The translations under genes and the position numbers were made by a program. Shown here in pieces: positions 23,685-34,866 of a stretch of DNA of 64,000 nucleotides. Position 1 is the stretch's first letter, and every line of letters begins with the position of its first letter. Under the pieces are notes generated by a model. The model was not told the DNA's origin. It saw only the letters and a list, made by a program, of their open reading frames with translations, and searched no databases. The stretch lies in the NCBI RefSeq assembly GCF_019097595.1, contig NC_080711.1, positions 19,366,428 to 19,430,427 of the forward strand, written 5' to 3'. The stretch comes from Hemibagrus wyckioides. Its lineage: Eukaryota > Chordata > Actinopteri > Siluriformes > Bagridae.

Positions 23685-24349
23685 TGCAATAAATGGCTTA
23701 TTGTTTCTCTCTCATGCAGACTAAGCAATTTTAATTTAGCTCATTATTAACAGCCATATGCATGTCTTTCTGTATGAACCTTTATAACTCCACATTTTAT
23801 AAATCTTAGCATGTTTCTTGCTCTTGTTTTTGTTTGTTGTGGATTTGATGCATTCAGTTTTGTTTAACACAGTGCTGGCAAAAATGAGTATCTTTTTAAT
23901 ATAAATTATATTTTTTTAATACAAATTTTAAAGGGGAAATAGTCAGTTATTTTATTTCTATATTTCTACAAATAAGTATGAAAGATACAGTATGTAGAAC
24001 ATGATAAAACCAATCCATTATGATGTTAATTTTTAAATTTATTTACACTCTTTTCTACAAGCCATTGTAGATACTAGGGGCGGGGCTTCGTGAACATGGG
24101 CGGGGATCATTTGAATATAGAACCCGAACTAACCTTTAAAGACTAATTTTACCCATCTTTTAAGTGCGTTCAATTGATCTCAATTGTCTCAATGAATGAG
24201 ACATTTGTGTGATTTTAATCTCCAGAATGTTTGGCCTACTATTACCCATGTTATGTTCCTCAGGCAGATCCTTGTCAGCAGACACTCGGGGTCACTGGAT
24301 TTCCTAGAATATAACTATAATTTCCTTGAATATAATTTTTTAGTGTAAT
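23685..24349. other. AT-rich stretch, nothing recognised
   Basis: No repeat or gene assigned. GGGGCGGGGCTTCG and GGGCGGGGATCA near 24078-24108 are GC-box-like words without any nearby transcript evidence. Confidence 0.4.
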
Positions 24350-24630
24350 CTATCCATTTTTTGTACCAAATATCTTCTGGAGTTTATTCCGGAGGAGTCG
24401 GGCCACAGGTGGAGGACATCCTGGACAAGGTGCCAGTCTGTCACAGGACACAATCCATACACTCACACGAGAGACAATTTACAGATGCTGGTCAATCTAC
24501 ACAACACGTATTTGGACTGAGGGAGGAAACTGGGGTACCCAGAGGAAACCCATGAAGCACCGGAAGAATATGCAAACTCCACCCACACACTGGGTTAGGT
24601 CAGCAATCGAACCCCTATCCATGGGGGTAA
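24350..24630 (-). mobile_element. DANA/Mermaid-type SINE, inverted
   Basis: On the + strand it reads as the reverse complement of the family: tail CTATCCATTTTTTGTACC, body GTGCCAGTCTGTCACAGGAC, GAGGAAACTGGGGTACCCAG and GAATATGCAAACTCCACCCA. The B-box zone is GCAATCGAACCCC at about 24602-24614. Nearly full length, with a short tail. Confidence 0.85.
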
Positions 24631-25330
24631 ATCACATATAAGACTGATCCAATTCCCTGTAGAAATGTATTATATGGAATATTAATGCTTTGACTGAAAA
24701 GTAGGAAAGGATCACAACCTGCATGTAATAATTTTTCATAAAAAAGACCTTTATTCTAGTTTCTGGCTGTAGCCTCATATGATTAACTCAGATGCTACAT
24801 TTCTAAGGCTGGAGTACTACAAAATCTCAGTCAACTCAACTGAACTTGACGTTTTGTGTTAAAAAAAAAAAAATCCAACTCGCCTAACACGTCACACAAC
24901 GTAAACAACACCATGACAGGAATCTTAAACAAAAACCCCTCAATTCTGTCGTGCTGTGTAATTGGACGTATAACTCTGGTTCTGATTTCTTATCTCAAAG
25001 GAAATTGGTATTCATCCCACTCAAAAAAAAAAAAACCTAAAACATTTTGTCTTGAACTGCATGAAGACACAGTGATGATGTATTGGTTCATTTGGCTTTG
25101 GTTTGGATGAAGGATTCAGCCTGGCCTCAGATTTACCCAAGTAATTGCTCCAGAGTGTGTTTATCCCATACACGGATCAGATCCCTGTTAAACTTGGATG
25201 GTGTTGCTGAACAGATTTTTTCCATCCAAAACCCTGTCAGTCAGTAATAATGACATGGCGCTGCTAGAGCGAGTATTTTGGTATAGCTGTCCGTTCCTAG
25301 ACAACATTAAATATTATTTATAATTTTTTA
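24631..25330. other. Non-coding stretch, nothing recognised
   Basis: Two A-runs (about 24860-24871 and 25023-25034) and no recognised repeat or gene. Confidence 0.4.
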
Positions 25331-25334
25331 AAAA

Positions 25335-25373
25335 TAAAATCACTCTATGAAATCAGACCACATTTTAAAAAAA

Positions 25374-25404
<31 letters not shown>

Positions 25405-25456
25405 TTTTTACATTTTTAAAACAAAATCACTATATAAAATCAGACATTTTTAAATA

Positions 25457-25493
<37 letters not shown>

Positions 25494-25548
25494 TAATTAA
25501 TTTATTTATTATTACATGTTTGAATAAAACCACAATATGAAACCAGAC

Positions 25549-25609
<61 letters not shown>

Positions 25610-26130
25610 TGTTTTTACAATTTTTAATAAAATCACTATATGAAGTCAGACAACATTTATTTATTTATTATTTTTACTATTACTGGGGCAGCATGGTGGC
25701 TTAGTGGTTAGCATTGTTGCCTCACATTAAGAAGGCCCTGGGTTTGAATCCTGGGTTCAAACAGGCAGGGGCCTTTCTGTTTGGAGTTTGCATGTTCTCC
25801 CCGTGACTGCATGGGTTTACTCTGGTTTCCTCCCACAGTCCAAATGTGCATTAGCTTGATTGGTAATTCTAAATTGCTGATAGGTATGAGTGTGTGTGGT
25901 TGTCTGTCTATATGTGTGGCCCTGTGATGGACTGTTGACCTGTCCAGGGTGTACCCCTGCCTTTTCCCCAATGTGTGCTAAGATAGGCTCCAGCAGATCC
26001 CCATGACCCTAATTAGAAATAAAGCAGGTATAGAAAATGGATGGATGTTATTATTATTATAATTATTATTTATTTATTTACTTATTTGACATTTTTTTTA
26101 TTAAAATCACTATATGAAATCATGTGCCAT
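25335..26130 (+). repeat. Compound AT-rich repeat, locus 1
   Basis: A core like AAAATCACTATATGAAATCA followed by GACA recurs at about 25337, 25425, 25526, 25629 and 26103, about 90-105 bp apart until a SINE interrupts the array. Between cores lie expanded (ATT)n, (TTTA)n and (TTAA)n runs, e.g. 25373-25403, 25459-25490 and 25553-25608. The last core runs into CATGTGCCATGC. Locus 2 at 29.35-29.68 kb has the same cores and the same CATGTGCCATGC exit. I do not recognise the family. Confidence 0.8.
25685..26047 (+). mobile_element. Full-length DANA/Mermaid-type SINE
   Basis: The tRNA-like head GGGGCAGCATGGTGGCTTAG carries an A-box zone (TTAGTGGTTAGCATTGTT, about 25701-25718) and a B box (GGTTTGAATCC, 25741-25751). 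The body includes GGAGTTTGCATGTTCTCCCC and TTTCCTCCCACAGTCC, then CCTGTGATGGACTGTTGACC. It ends in AAAATGGATGGATG. This is the best-kept SINE in the window and inserted inside the compound AT-rich array, so it is younger than that array. Target duplication cannot be judged because the flanks are repetitive. Confidence 0.92.
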
Positions 26131-26190
26131 GCCTGTGTTAAAAAAGTGCATCCAAGGATAAGTGACACAAGTGTTCTGTTAAGCCATGAA

Positions 26191-26238
26191 CCACCACCCC
26201 CACCACCTCCTCCTCCACCACCACCGCCACCACCACCA
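26191..26238. repeat. (CCA)n-type trinucleotide repeat
   Basis: CCACCACCCC followed by mixed CCA/CCT/CCG triplets. It gives a proline run in one frame and a glycine run on the other strand; neither belongs to a supported gene. Confidence 0.93.
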
Positions 26239-26886
26239 AGAAAACAAGAACAACAACAGTGACAACAAAAAGAAGAGAGCTTGAAAGTAAACACAAGTTT
26301 AAAGAACTGTCAAATTTTTAGGGACTTAAGAGAACAATAAAGCTAAGATGAAATGACTTGTAGAGAATATGTGGAAAACTATAGTGTACATTAGGTTTAG
26401 TAAAGTAGTGCAATTTGGGACAAAGCCACCAGCTGTTAAATGATTCCTTATAGTAACAATGCATAGCTAGCTTGTTAACACTACTAGCTAAGTATCACAC
26501 ACTTCCATGGTGTACAGTAATGTGCTCAAGTGTTATGTTAACAGTGTAACTATACTCATACTCACGATTATCCACTATTACGGGATTAAACATAGTAAAC
26601 ATTAAAACGCAAACGTAACTAAACAAACTTAGTTGGAACACACAGCTTGAAACTTTTCTAGGCCAGAAATTATAATTTTCCTAAAGAATTTTTCTTTATT
26701 CAATTTTTCTTTATTTTTTAGTTATGTTTAATGTTAAGCTTTGTGAAAACAAGTTGGTTCCTTACTTTCTAGCAGCTAGACATAAAATGAAGCTGGTCAT
26801 GTTCCGAATACAAAATAAACATTTTAATTTGATTGGTAGAATGCTTTCAACGATGGATATTGTGACAAGGCAGTGGTCAGGAGCAG
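26239..26886. other. Non-coding stretch with a transposon-end-like word
   Basis: GTGCAATTTGGGACAAAG at about 26409 matches the TTTGGGAC end motif of the dispersed repeats at 12.35 and 47.66 kb. Nothing else was assigned. Confidence 0.4.
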
Positions 26887-26888
26887 AA

Positions 26889-26912
26889 AGAGAGAGAGAG
26901 AGAGAGAGAGAG
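26889..26912. repeat. (GA)n microsatellite
   Basis: A pure GA run of about 12 units. Confidence 0.93.
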
Positions 26913-27268
26913 GGTTCTCACAGAAAACCTCAGAAATCAGTTTACATAGAATATTTGCCTTGAAATTTTCCCTTTGTCTTGTTGTTAACTCAGAAACAGA
27001 AGCTTATTATGAGCACATTCAGGAGTGTTGCGGTATAAATATTTAATATAATCTAAGTTGTAATGTTGGACATGGAAAATTACATCTAAATAACTAAACA
27101 TCTAACTTAATGGATTAACGTTGAGTGAAAAACAAGCCAAGAACCTCTAAATAATAATAAAGCTAAAATAATAGCAGCTAAATGTAAGCATGAGGACTAG
27201 CTAGCAAAACACTCAGATACTTGGATAGTAAACAGAACTTTGGTAGCATACAACCATTTGTACATTCA

Positions 27269-27301
27269 TCTCTCTCTCCCTGTCTCTGTCTCTCTCTCTC
27301 G
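27269..27301. repeat. (TC)n microsatellite, interrupted
   Basis: TC units with CCTG and TG interruptions. Confidence 0.88.
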
Positions 27302-28189
27302 TTCAGCATGGGCTAATAAAAGTGTATGTACAACATTTTAAAGTGGGCAAGTTCAGAGAAACTGCAGTAAAACTCAGGTCTAGCTGCCCATGTTTACCCT
27401 TTACAAGCCTGCACTGCCTCATAAAATTAAGTGCTGTACTGCAAAATATGTGGCTTAGAAAATCCGTAAATCCGACGGTTCTGAAAATCTGACAATCAGG
27501 TGTAAATATTCAGAAAAAAAAAACATCACCTGAGTTGAAAAGTCTCCTTTTTGTCCCCTGTAGAGAGATGGAAATGCAGAGAAAAAAAAATTCTGGTAAA
27601 ATAAAATGTTTAAATTGGCTAAAATTTGATGTTTAGTTAGTTTTTCTACTGAAATTAAAAAAAAAAAAAAGTATTTAATAGAATTTATTCTGTTTATTGT
27701 ATACTTTATTTTTTCAGTCTCATATATTCTTAGATTAAATCTTATAGCAGGATGTTTTGACTACTTTTTAACACTACTTTATACACCATTCGCTAATTAA
27801 TTGCAGGTTATTAGCTAGCTACTGTGTAGACTACAATGCAATGTCATGCTAAGAACTTTTCTAGTGAAAAGATCTCAATCAAATGATTTGTATAATTTAA
27901 GTTCTAATGAAAGATATACACATTAAACCCATCCCTCATTCTAACTCTGGCCCTCAGCCTTTTATTGCTTGTATGCTGCTTGTTATTTAGACCTTAGTTA
28001 GCAATTTACTACAACAATTTACAATTTATTTTAATAATACTTTTAAGTATTAGCAATTTCTTAAATCTCGCATTCTATATACAGTTTAAGTATAATGTCT
28101 TTCAAGTGTTTAACGATTCAAAAATTCATCTAGTTAGCCTATGATCCTGTTTAAAGTACCATGAGAAAGGTGTGATTAATACAAAATCA
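27302..28189. other. AT-rich stretch, nothing recognised
   Basis: A-runs near 27515 and 27658 and no gene or repeat assignment. Confidence 0.4.
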
Positions 28190-28400
28190 CTTTACGCTAT
28201 CAAAGTAAAGCACTAGCACATGCTCTGTTGAACCGTTTGCTTTCAATTTATCATCGATCAGCTTCATCAAGCTGTAATGTCAAAGATAGCCAAATGCCGA
28301 AAGAATCATCAGTGCTACATTAATAGCCGTCATTTTAATCAGCTAATCAGCCCTGGTCTCTTATCATTTCCCAGACAGGAAGCAGCATGTGTTTTCCAAT
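28190..28400. other. Candidate conserved non-coding block
   Basis: Non-repetitive, balanced sequence with homeodomain-like cores (TTCAATTTATCATCGATCAG, CATTTTAATCAGCTAATCAG) and no coding frame. The composition resembles developmental enhancers. This is inference only. Confidence 0.25.
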
Positions 28401-29350
28401 GCTAGCATTGCTAATTTGATCCCCCAAATCAAGAATTTTTGTCCTGATTAAAAGTATTCTCTCATTTCGAAATCTAAACTGTTTATGCGTTGTTCTTGCC
28501 TCCTGGCCATGTTTATGCTACGAAACCTGATTCCTTTATTTTAGTTAGAGATTGTAATAGCTAGGAATGAAGGAGTCGTTTAAATTGAGTCTTGTTGGTG
28601 CAGTAGGGTGGGGAGAACAACAGGTAGCGCTTAGAAGTTTCGGTATCAGGTTTTGATCCTTAATTATTAACATTGCGTGTTAGGAATGTACACGTGTTAT
28701 CGCTCTCATGAAGTGTGCAGCGACAAATTAAAGTGAATGGTGTGTGAACAGATGTTTAAAATAGTAGTCGAGTTACACATATTGTGAGGATTTTATACTG
28801 AAATTGCAAACATCGGAAGTGTATATTCTGGGCTACGAAAAAAGCAAACGTCTCATTTGAGGCCAATATTACAAACTAAAAGTACTCTATGAGTATACTA
28901 GTGCTAATAAGTACTAATAAACAGTATTTGGCAGTAAACTAAATAGTACTGTTTTAATTTTTTTTTAATCTGGAGGATAAAATTCTAACCAGTAAATAAA
29001 AAAGTGAGCTGTAGGTATAGCTGAAGTATAGCTTGGTTAGTTTTTGTAGGCATGTTTTCTATACAGGATAAATGATCAAATTAACCACAACAAAGGTGAC
29101 ATTGTTGTACAAATTTTACTTTTTTTTTCTTTTTACTTTTATTTTATTTTATTTTAGTCTCATGGCTTCATTAATTTGTGTGCATGTGTAACTTTCATAT
29201 GAGTAACACAGGAAAAAAAAATAATAAAATTGGAGGTGCTATTTTATAAACTGCCCAATAATCAGATCAGCAACTTTGTAGTATTTAATGAGAAAATCCC
29301 AACTAAGGGTATTTATGCAACAAAACTCTACACACTGCAATACGAATTGC
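28401..29350. other. AT-rich stretch, nothing recognised
   Basis: No gene, RNA or repeat assigned. A T-rich/TTTTA run lies at about 29119-29156. Confidence 0.4.
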
Positions 29351-29353
29351 AAA

Positions 29354-29384
29354 CATAATCACTATATCAAATCAGACATTAAAA

Positions 29385-29426
<42 letters not shown>

Positions 29427-29680
29427 TTACATAAATATATACATATATTACATAAATATTTTACATTTTAAATAAAATCACTATATGAAATCAGACATTT
29501 AAAAAAATACATAATTATAATTTTTTTTAACATTTTCTAAAAATAAAATCACTATATGAAATCAGACATTTTATTTATTTATTTATTAATTAATTAATTA
29601 ATTAATTAATTTATTTATTTATTTATTATGTTTTTAAAACATTTTTAAATAAAATCACTATATGGAATCATGTGCCATGC
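29354..29680 (+). repeat. Compound AT-rich repeat, locus 2
   Basis: Cores AATCACTATATCAAATCAGA (about 29357), AAAATCACTATATGAAATCA (about 29474 and 29545) and AAAATCACTATATGGAATCA (about 29651) are separated by (ATT)n at 29385-29425 and TTTA/TTAA runs at 29572-29632. The array ends in CATGTGCCATGC exactly as locus 1 does, which means the two loci share ancestry beyond their microsatellites. Confidence 0.8.
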
Positions 29681-29689
29681 AGCAAAACT

Positions 29690-31120
29690 ATTAACACCTC
29701 AATGCAAATTTTCAAAAATTATCCCTAGCTTTTGTGTTAGTTTCTTTTATTAGTCTGTATTTTCTATCCCTATTTTTTTTTTTAATTTGCTGCTTCAAAA
29801 TATATCTTGTTGATCTTATATGAGGATTTTTAAGTTCTATATTGCGGGTTTTCAGTTTCGCATAAAAGATTGATCACTAATAAGAATTTATTTACACGTC
29901 TTTGCTATCCGACAGAATAAAAACAGTTCTTGTTAGTGCACTCAGACTCTACGGTAATTATAAATGTTTTTTGTTGCTGTGAAACACTTGCTACAACTCA
30001 GTAAGCACTGGATAATTACAGTTACTGATGAATTTAATCAGGAATAATGTGAATTTGGGATTGTTCGTCTATGGAGGTCTGTTATTATTTTAACATCTAA
30101 TCTCAGGTCGATATCAGTGCACGCCGTGTCTCGCTGTATCAGAGTACCCTGGTTTCTCAGGCTTTACCCTCATTTGTACTATCCTGCTACTCCTGAACTG
30201 ATGGGATGAATAAAAATTGTCATAAACCTTGAGTCTGCTCACTTCTGATTGGGACTAAACTCTTATTTATCTTGGGATGAAACTGGCCTTGTGTCAAGAG
30301 AAATAAGGAGGCTATAAACATAACCGACTTTTACGACAGTGGTGTAAATATTCTATCACCTATCATCGTATTAATCTAATTAAAAAAATATTTAAGGTTC
30401 CTATATCAAGCGTGCGAGCCGTCACCCGGTGGAGCACGTTTTTTTTTTAATTTTGTGGCTGTTTTGAACTTGAGCTGTGAATTGTGAAGATATATTGTGC
30501 TTTAAGGAAAATTTCTGAGTCTATGAGGCTTTTGCTTCAGGGTTTAATTGTGGAAATAGTTGCAGGCGAGACGGATACTTCCACCCAGATGTAGCCATAA
30601 AATGTAACTGATTTATCGAATTAAAGGTCAAGGGTTTACCTGTGCTTAGGAAAGTATGAAAAAACCTATTTATTGTAAAGAAAGCACTAATTTAGCATAT
30701 TTGATCTTTTCAGAGATGGGACTCTTATTTCATACTTAAGAGAATTTGGGGTATGTCTCTAGAACCAAGAGATTTCTACAAGAAACTCTTTTACCAAAAG
30801 TACAAACTAGCTAACAGTTTAGTAAAAACTAATTTATTGTCCAGTGGAAACTTTATTGTCCAGTGGATAGCAGTGGATATGTGCCCAATAAATTAGATAA
30901 TGAATCATAGAGTTTATAAGATAGAATCTTTTCCAAAAGTATTTGGAATGCTGTGAAAGTAAATTTTCAAACTCAAACTTCATTATGTTTCAGCTAATTT
31001 GGATAGATTTAATGCTTGGCATGTTTGCTGTGGTGTGAATCTGAGCGTGATTGTTCTCTGTGACCCCCTGAAGCATTGGTCTGGTTTCAGACTCACTTGA
31101 TCCTATCAAACTTCTGCAGT
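29690..31120. other. Non-coding stretch, nothing firm recognised
   Basis: Largely non-repetitive. The part near 30000-30310 has balanced composition and CpGs (GTGCACGCCGTGTCTCGCTG), which could reflect a conserved element. No coding frame. Confidence 0.35.
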
Positions 31121-31250
31121 CAGCCAGAATACAGCAGCCCTGGAGCAGAGAGGGTTAAAGACCTTGCTTAAGGACCTAACAGTGGCATCTTGGCAGTGCT
31201 GGGGCTTGAGCTTCTGATCAGTATCCCAGAGCATTAACCATTCAGAGGGT
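31121..31250 (-). mobile_element. Family 1 SINE, truncated, inverted
   Basis: CAGCCCTGGAGCAGAGAGGG, TTAAAGACCTTGCTTAAGGA, AACAGTGGCATCTTGGCAGT and GCTGGGGCTTGAGCTTCTGA are the reverse complement of the element at 0.2-0.45 kb, covering its head and first half. Confidence 0.75.
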
Positions 31251-31447
31251 ATCCAAACGCTTAGATATAATTTTACACCCTATTCCTAAGCTACAGAACT
31301 CATAGCTTTTTTTTAAATTTTCCTCCAGACTGACAATATGTTCAATGACATTTCAACTGAGGTATCTTTGTTGTCCAGGACATGGTTTTAATAATTCATA
31401 GCTGGAAACCAATTACAAGCCCAACGTAAAACAATATCTTTCATCCG

Positions 31448-31630
31448 GACCAGAGCTGTCCAGTCTCATCCGGAAAATGCCTCAGGAATGGGTGCAGGTT
31501 TTCATTCCAACCAAGAAGAAGCCACACCTGACTAATGAAAGCCAAGATCAACTGATTAAACAGGTGGAATCACTCCTGGTTGATAGGAATGAAAGCCTGC
31601 ACCTATACCTGATCTGGAGCTTCTGGATCG
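31448..31630. mobile_element. Palindromic MITE-like element (hAT-type suspected)
   Basis: GTGCAGGTTTTCATTCCAAC at 31492-31511 is mirrored by TTGATAGGAATGAAAGCCTG plus CAC ending at 31602. The outer part CAGAGCTGTCCAGTCTCATC resembles the CAGGGGTGTCCAATC ends common in fish hAT non-autonomous elements. It has no coding capacity; any frame through it is incidental. Confidence 0.6.
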
Positions 31631-31768
31631 TGGAAGGGTGGAATACTCACGCAAGCAGCATTTTTTTGGTTTTGGATTGACAGATTTGCTGACCTGTATT
31701 ATGAAAATCCTTTGAAGAGAACATGAGTCAACCAATCTGATCAATTCCTTGGGGGAGCAGGAGGGAGG

Positions 31769-31796
31769 GTTGAATATTTTTGCAAGCCACTGTACA
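31769..31796. mobile_element. Tc1-like terminal sequence
   Basis: GTTGAATATTTTTGCAAGCC followed by ACTGTA matches the terminal inverted repeat wording of common fish Tc1-like elements. The partner end is not found nearby. Confidence 0.4.
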
Positions 31797-31799
31797 TAT

Positions 31800-33377
31800 C
31801 TTCATAATACAGACATATCGTCTATGATCTGATTACTATTCTCGAAAAAGAATGTGGCAGACCACCAGATACAACATTGTGTGTTAATTAAAGTAAACTC
31901 TAAAGTTAGACGCATCATAAATCAGATGTGTCAAGAGAGAAAAAAAAAGGAAGCGATCAATTTTTCAATCATTGATCTGGATTGTATTAGCATAGTCAAT
32001 GCATTTACACAGGAACGAACCCATTTATGAAGCAAGTATCAGGTAAGGTTTGCTTAAAAAAAACCCCAACATCTTGAATTTGAAATGAAATGACCTGAGG
32101 AAGTTTCACTGAGCAGCTATGAATTAGCAATAATGATGAGTTTTATGGCTTCCTCATGATTGGATGAGTTTTAGCTGCAACAATGACTGATGACTGTGTG
32201 GAAAAGAGTTCACCTGAGACGAGTGTCCTGATGTGAATTTTATTCGTTGGCCAAAAATAATCTCAGCGTTTGTTTGGTTTGGTTTTGTCCCAGTGGTCTT
32301 TCCAATTGTTATGGCAACGCTATAGTGTTAGCGTGCTTGCTTTGTATTTTACAGGCTTTAAAAATTGGGCAGCTTCCAGTCACACGTCTTTTCAAAGCTC
32401 TTGTGTGTTTAGCCAGCTAGCGGCCTAGAGGGTTTGCTCTCTGATAAAAGGGAATCTGCTGAAACTAAACCTGATAGCTAGCCCGCATACCTTTTTGCTT
32501 TGTGAAAGCTTAGCATAGGGCTGACCTCACTGCATTGTTTTTCTTGGGAATGTTCACGCTAAGTACTTGTGTGAGCGAGTATCTAGAAGAAGAGTGCTTC
32601 ACTCTGTTACAGAACTTGATCTAGTTGCTACGGCTAACACTGCCAGTAGATTAGCTCATATGTAGGAGGGGTAGCAATCATAAAACCTCTGATATTAACC
32701 TCATTGCTGTCACTGGCACAGCACACAGTGAGCAGGTTCGTTATTTTTTTCTACAGTTATAGGACCGCAGCCGTCTGACGGAGATCGTATTTTATGCTCG
32801 TGATTTATATTTTCTTCTAGATGAATGTCTAATGAATGTAATGCATTCAGTGCACTCGGTTAGCTAAAATAACAGAAAAACACAAGACTTGAATATAATC
32901 GATTTAAAACTGATGGGACTCATTCATCAAGCCGAATACGAACAAATTGATTCTTAAATATTTTATATTTATTCTCAGTAACTTCGAACTTCAGAAAATC
33001 AGAAACATATCCATAGATTAAAAGAAATAAGACAAGGCATTCCAGTAGCAAGTAAATAATGATACCCTTAAAAAAAAAAAAGGTTATTTATAAATCATTT
33101 ATCAACATAGTGTAGGCTGGTAAAGAAAATCAGTGTTCCTGAAACTTGTAAATCTGGTAGGAGTTTCGTAGTTTTGGTTTGGTTTAAGCAAACATTTATA
33201 CATGTCTAAGAACACCACAGAGCATGTGTTAACTAATGATTCAGTAGTTCTTATGTGAAATTTTGTTATAACAATCAGAGACGGAAGGCAAAGATTAGAC
33301 ACTCGACTGGCTCAAGTGGAAAGTAAGAGAGCTGAACTGCTGTTCATCTCTGGTGATTCATTTCCATGTCAGGATCT
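31800..33377. other. Non-coding stretch, nothing recognised
   Basis: No gene or repeat assigned. Words like CCAGCTAGCGGCC and GCTAGCCCGC are scattered near 32.4 kb. Confidence 0.4.
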
Positions 33378-33660
33378 TGTGAGCTCCCTGGACAACTCTT
33401 ACATTGCTAATCTGAAACGCTCATCTCGATTGCTCTTATCACTCCCTGCTCTATCCCACGCTCCCTCCAGTCCAACCGTACTCCTTGACTTTTGACTGCA
33501 TCTCTCAGGGTACAAGGAAGATACATCAAGACTTTTCTTAGTTCTGACAAGTACTGTAGGTGGTGGAATGAACTTCCCCTAGGTCTGAACAGCTGAGTCA
33601 CTTGCTATCTAAAGACCTATCTATTTCTGAAGTACTTGATCTAGCACTTGAACCAACCTA
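33378..33660 (+). mobile_element. L2-like LINE 3' coding remnant
   Basis: In one frame with stops, GGTACAAGGAAGATACATCA, GGTGGTGGAATGAACTTCCC and GAACAGCTGAGTCACTTGCT read as a QGRYIKT...WNELPL...VTCYLKTYLF series. This is the usual C-terminus of L2-type reverse transcriptases in fish. The upstream catalytic domain is absent. It directly precedes a SINE whose 3' tail is of the L2/V-SINE type, so both may derive from the same retrotransposition machinery. Confidence 0.6.
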
Positions 33661-33714
33661 AACAAGAATGATGGTGTTCTTAGTCCGTGACCTGGTGAAC
33701 CAGGGAAGTGGAAG

Positions 33715-33889
33715 GGACATAGTAAAGGTGTTGGACCACTGATTGGATGGTTGTGAGTTCAAATCCCAAGACCAAGCTGCCACTGCTGGGATCCTGAGCA
33801 AGGCCCTTAACCTACAATTGCTCAGTTGTATGTGATAAATGTAAGTCACTCTGGATAAGGATGTCTGCCAAATGCCGTAAATGTATAAA
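33715..33889 (+). mobile_element. tRNA-derived SINE, family 2 (V-SINE/L2-type tail)
   Basis: The head includes GTTGTGAGTTCAAATCCCAA (B-box zone, about 33751-33770). The body is GCTGCCACTGCTGGGATCCT, GAGCAAGGCCCTTAACC and CAATTGCTCAGTTG. The conserved tail is GTAAGTCACTCTGGATAAGG then TGTCTGCCAAATGCC. A second copy lies at 44.9 kb. Confidence 0.85.
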
Positions 33890-34725
33890 CTAATATCAGG
33901 ATGATTTCTTGATGGTTTGAGTCTTGGATGGAAGAATGAAGCCACTTAACCTACTAAGAAATGTACAAAGTAAGGATTAAATGTTCTTGCTTGCATGAGC
34001 ATGCACATATACTCATATTGGACTCTTCAGTGTCCACCAAATAGTTGGTCCACCAAAAATCAGGGGTCTTCTTCCAAGTGAACCCTGATTTGTTATCTCC
34101 GGTGCTCCTGTGTGGTTCTTAAGTAGTGCCCACACTTGACAGTTATCGAAGGTTAATTTTTTTCTTTGCTTCTCCTGGCCCAGGAAACAGTGAAGCAAAT
34201 GTCTGGTGTGACCCCCTACTTGAAATCGAGACCCACTGCATTACAAGTCAATGAAAAAGTAAAAATTATCCTTCTAACAAAAAAAAGGAAAGCAAAATAC
34301 ATCTGCTTTATGCATGGCAAAATAAATCATTTCACCAGCAACATCTTCATTATTCAGTCAAAGCTTATACAGATCAGGTTTTAGCGTTATTCTGCAGCTC
34401 GTTTCTAGCTAATGATGCATGATGTGTTGCTCATGGACTCAATGGAACTAGTAGCTGCACAATTATTTGCTTAACCTGGTCTAATTTTAGCTCCTTCCTC
34501 TTTCCTACTCATGGCTTTCAGCTTTGCATGACATCAGGTTGTTTCACGCTTTTGAGAATAAGCAGCTGAACAGAATTTTTCCGTCCTCGTTTCGTCTCGG
34601 TAGAACGCTGGATAAAATGGCGTGAAGAAGTGGATAACAGAATGGAGAAGTCTAGTTTTTCCATTTTTTGTTCTTTTTGCTTTCTACAGCACAGTGCAAT
34701 TATTTCACGTCTACTGGTTTGTTAG
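33890..34725. other. Non-coding stretch, nothing recognised
   Basis: No gene or repeat assigned. CTCTTCAGTGTCCACCAAAT repeated loosely as GTCCACCAAAAATC near 34025-34060 may be debris. Confidence 0.35.
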
Positions 34726-34866
34726 GAAGTTGGGGTCAGAGCACAGGGTCAGGTGTAATACAGAAAATATGGAGGCAAGAGGGTTAAGGGCCTCGCTTAA
34801 GGGCCCAAAAATGTCACAGTGGCAGTGCTGGGGCTTTCAAACTTCAGAGCCTTAACCATTAACTAC
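34726..34866 (-). mobile_element. Family 1 SINE, truncated, inverted
   Basis: GGGGTCAGAGCACAGGGTCA, GAGGGTTAAGGGCCTCGCTT and GTGGCAGTGCTGGGGCTTTC are the reverse complement of the first family, with the B-box zone degraded. Confidence 0.75.

Noticed and set aside
26041..26262. Proline-rich frame and its glycine-rich antisense
   Set aside because: Produced by the (CCA)n repeat and the adjoining ATT run.
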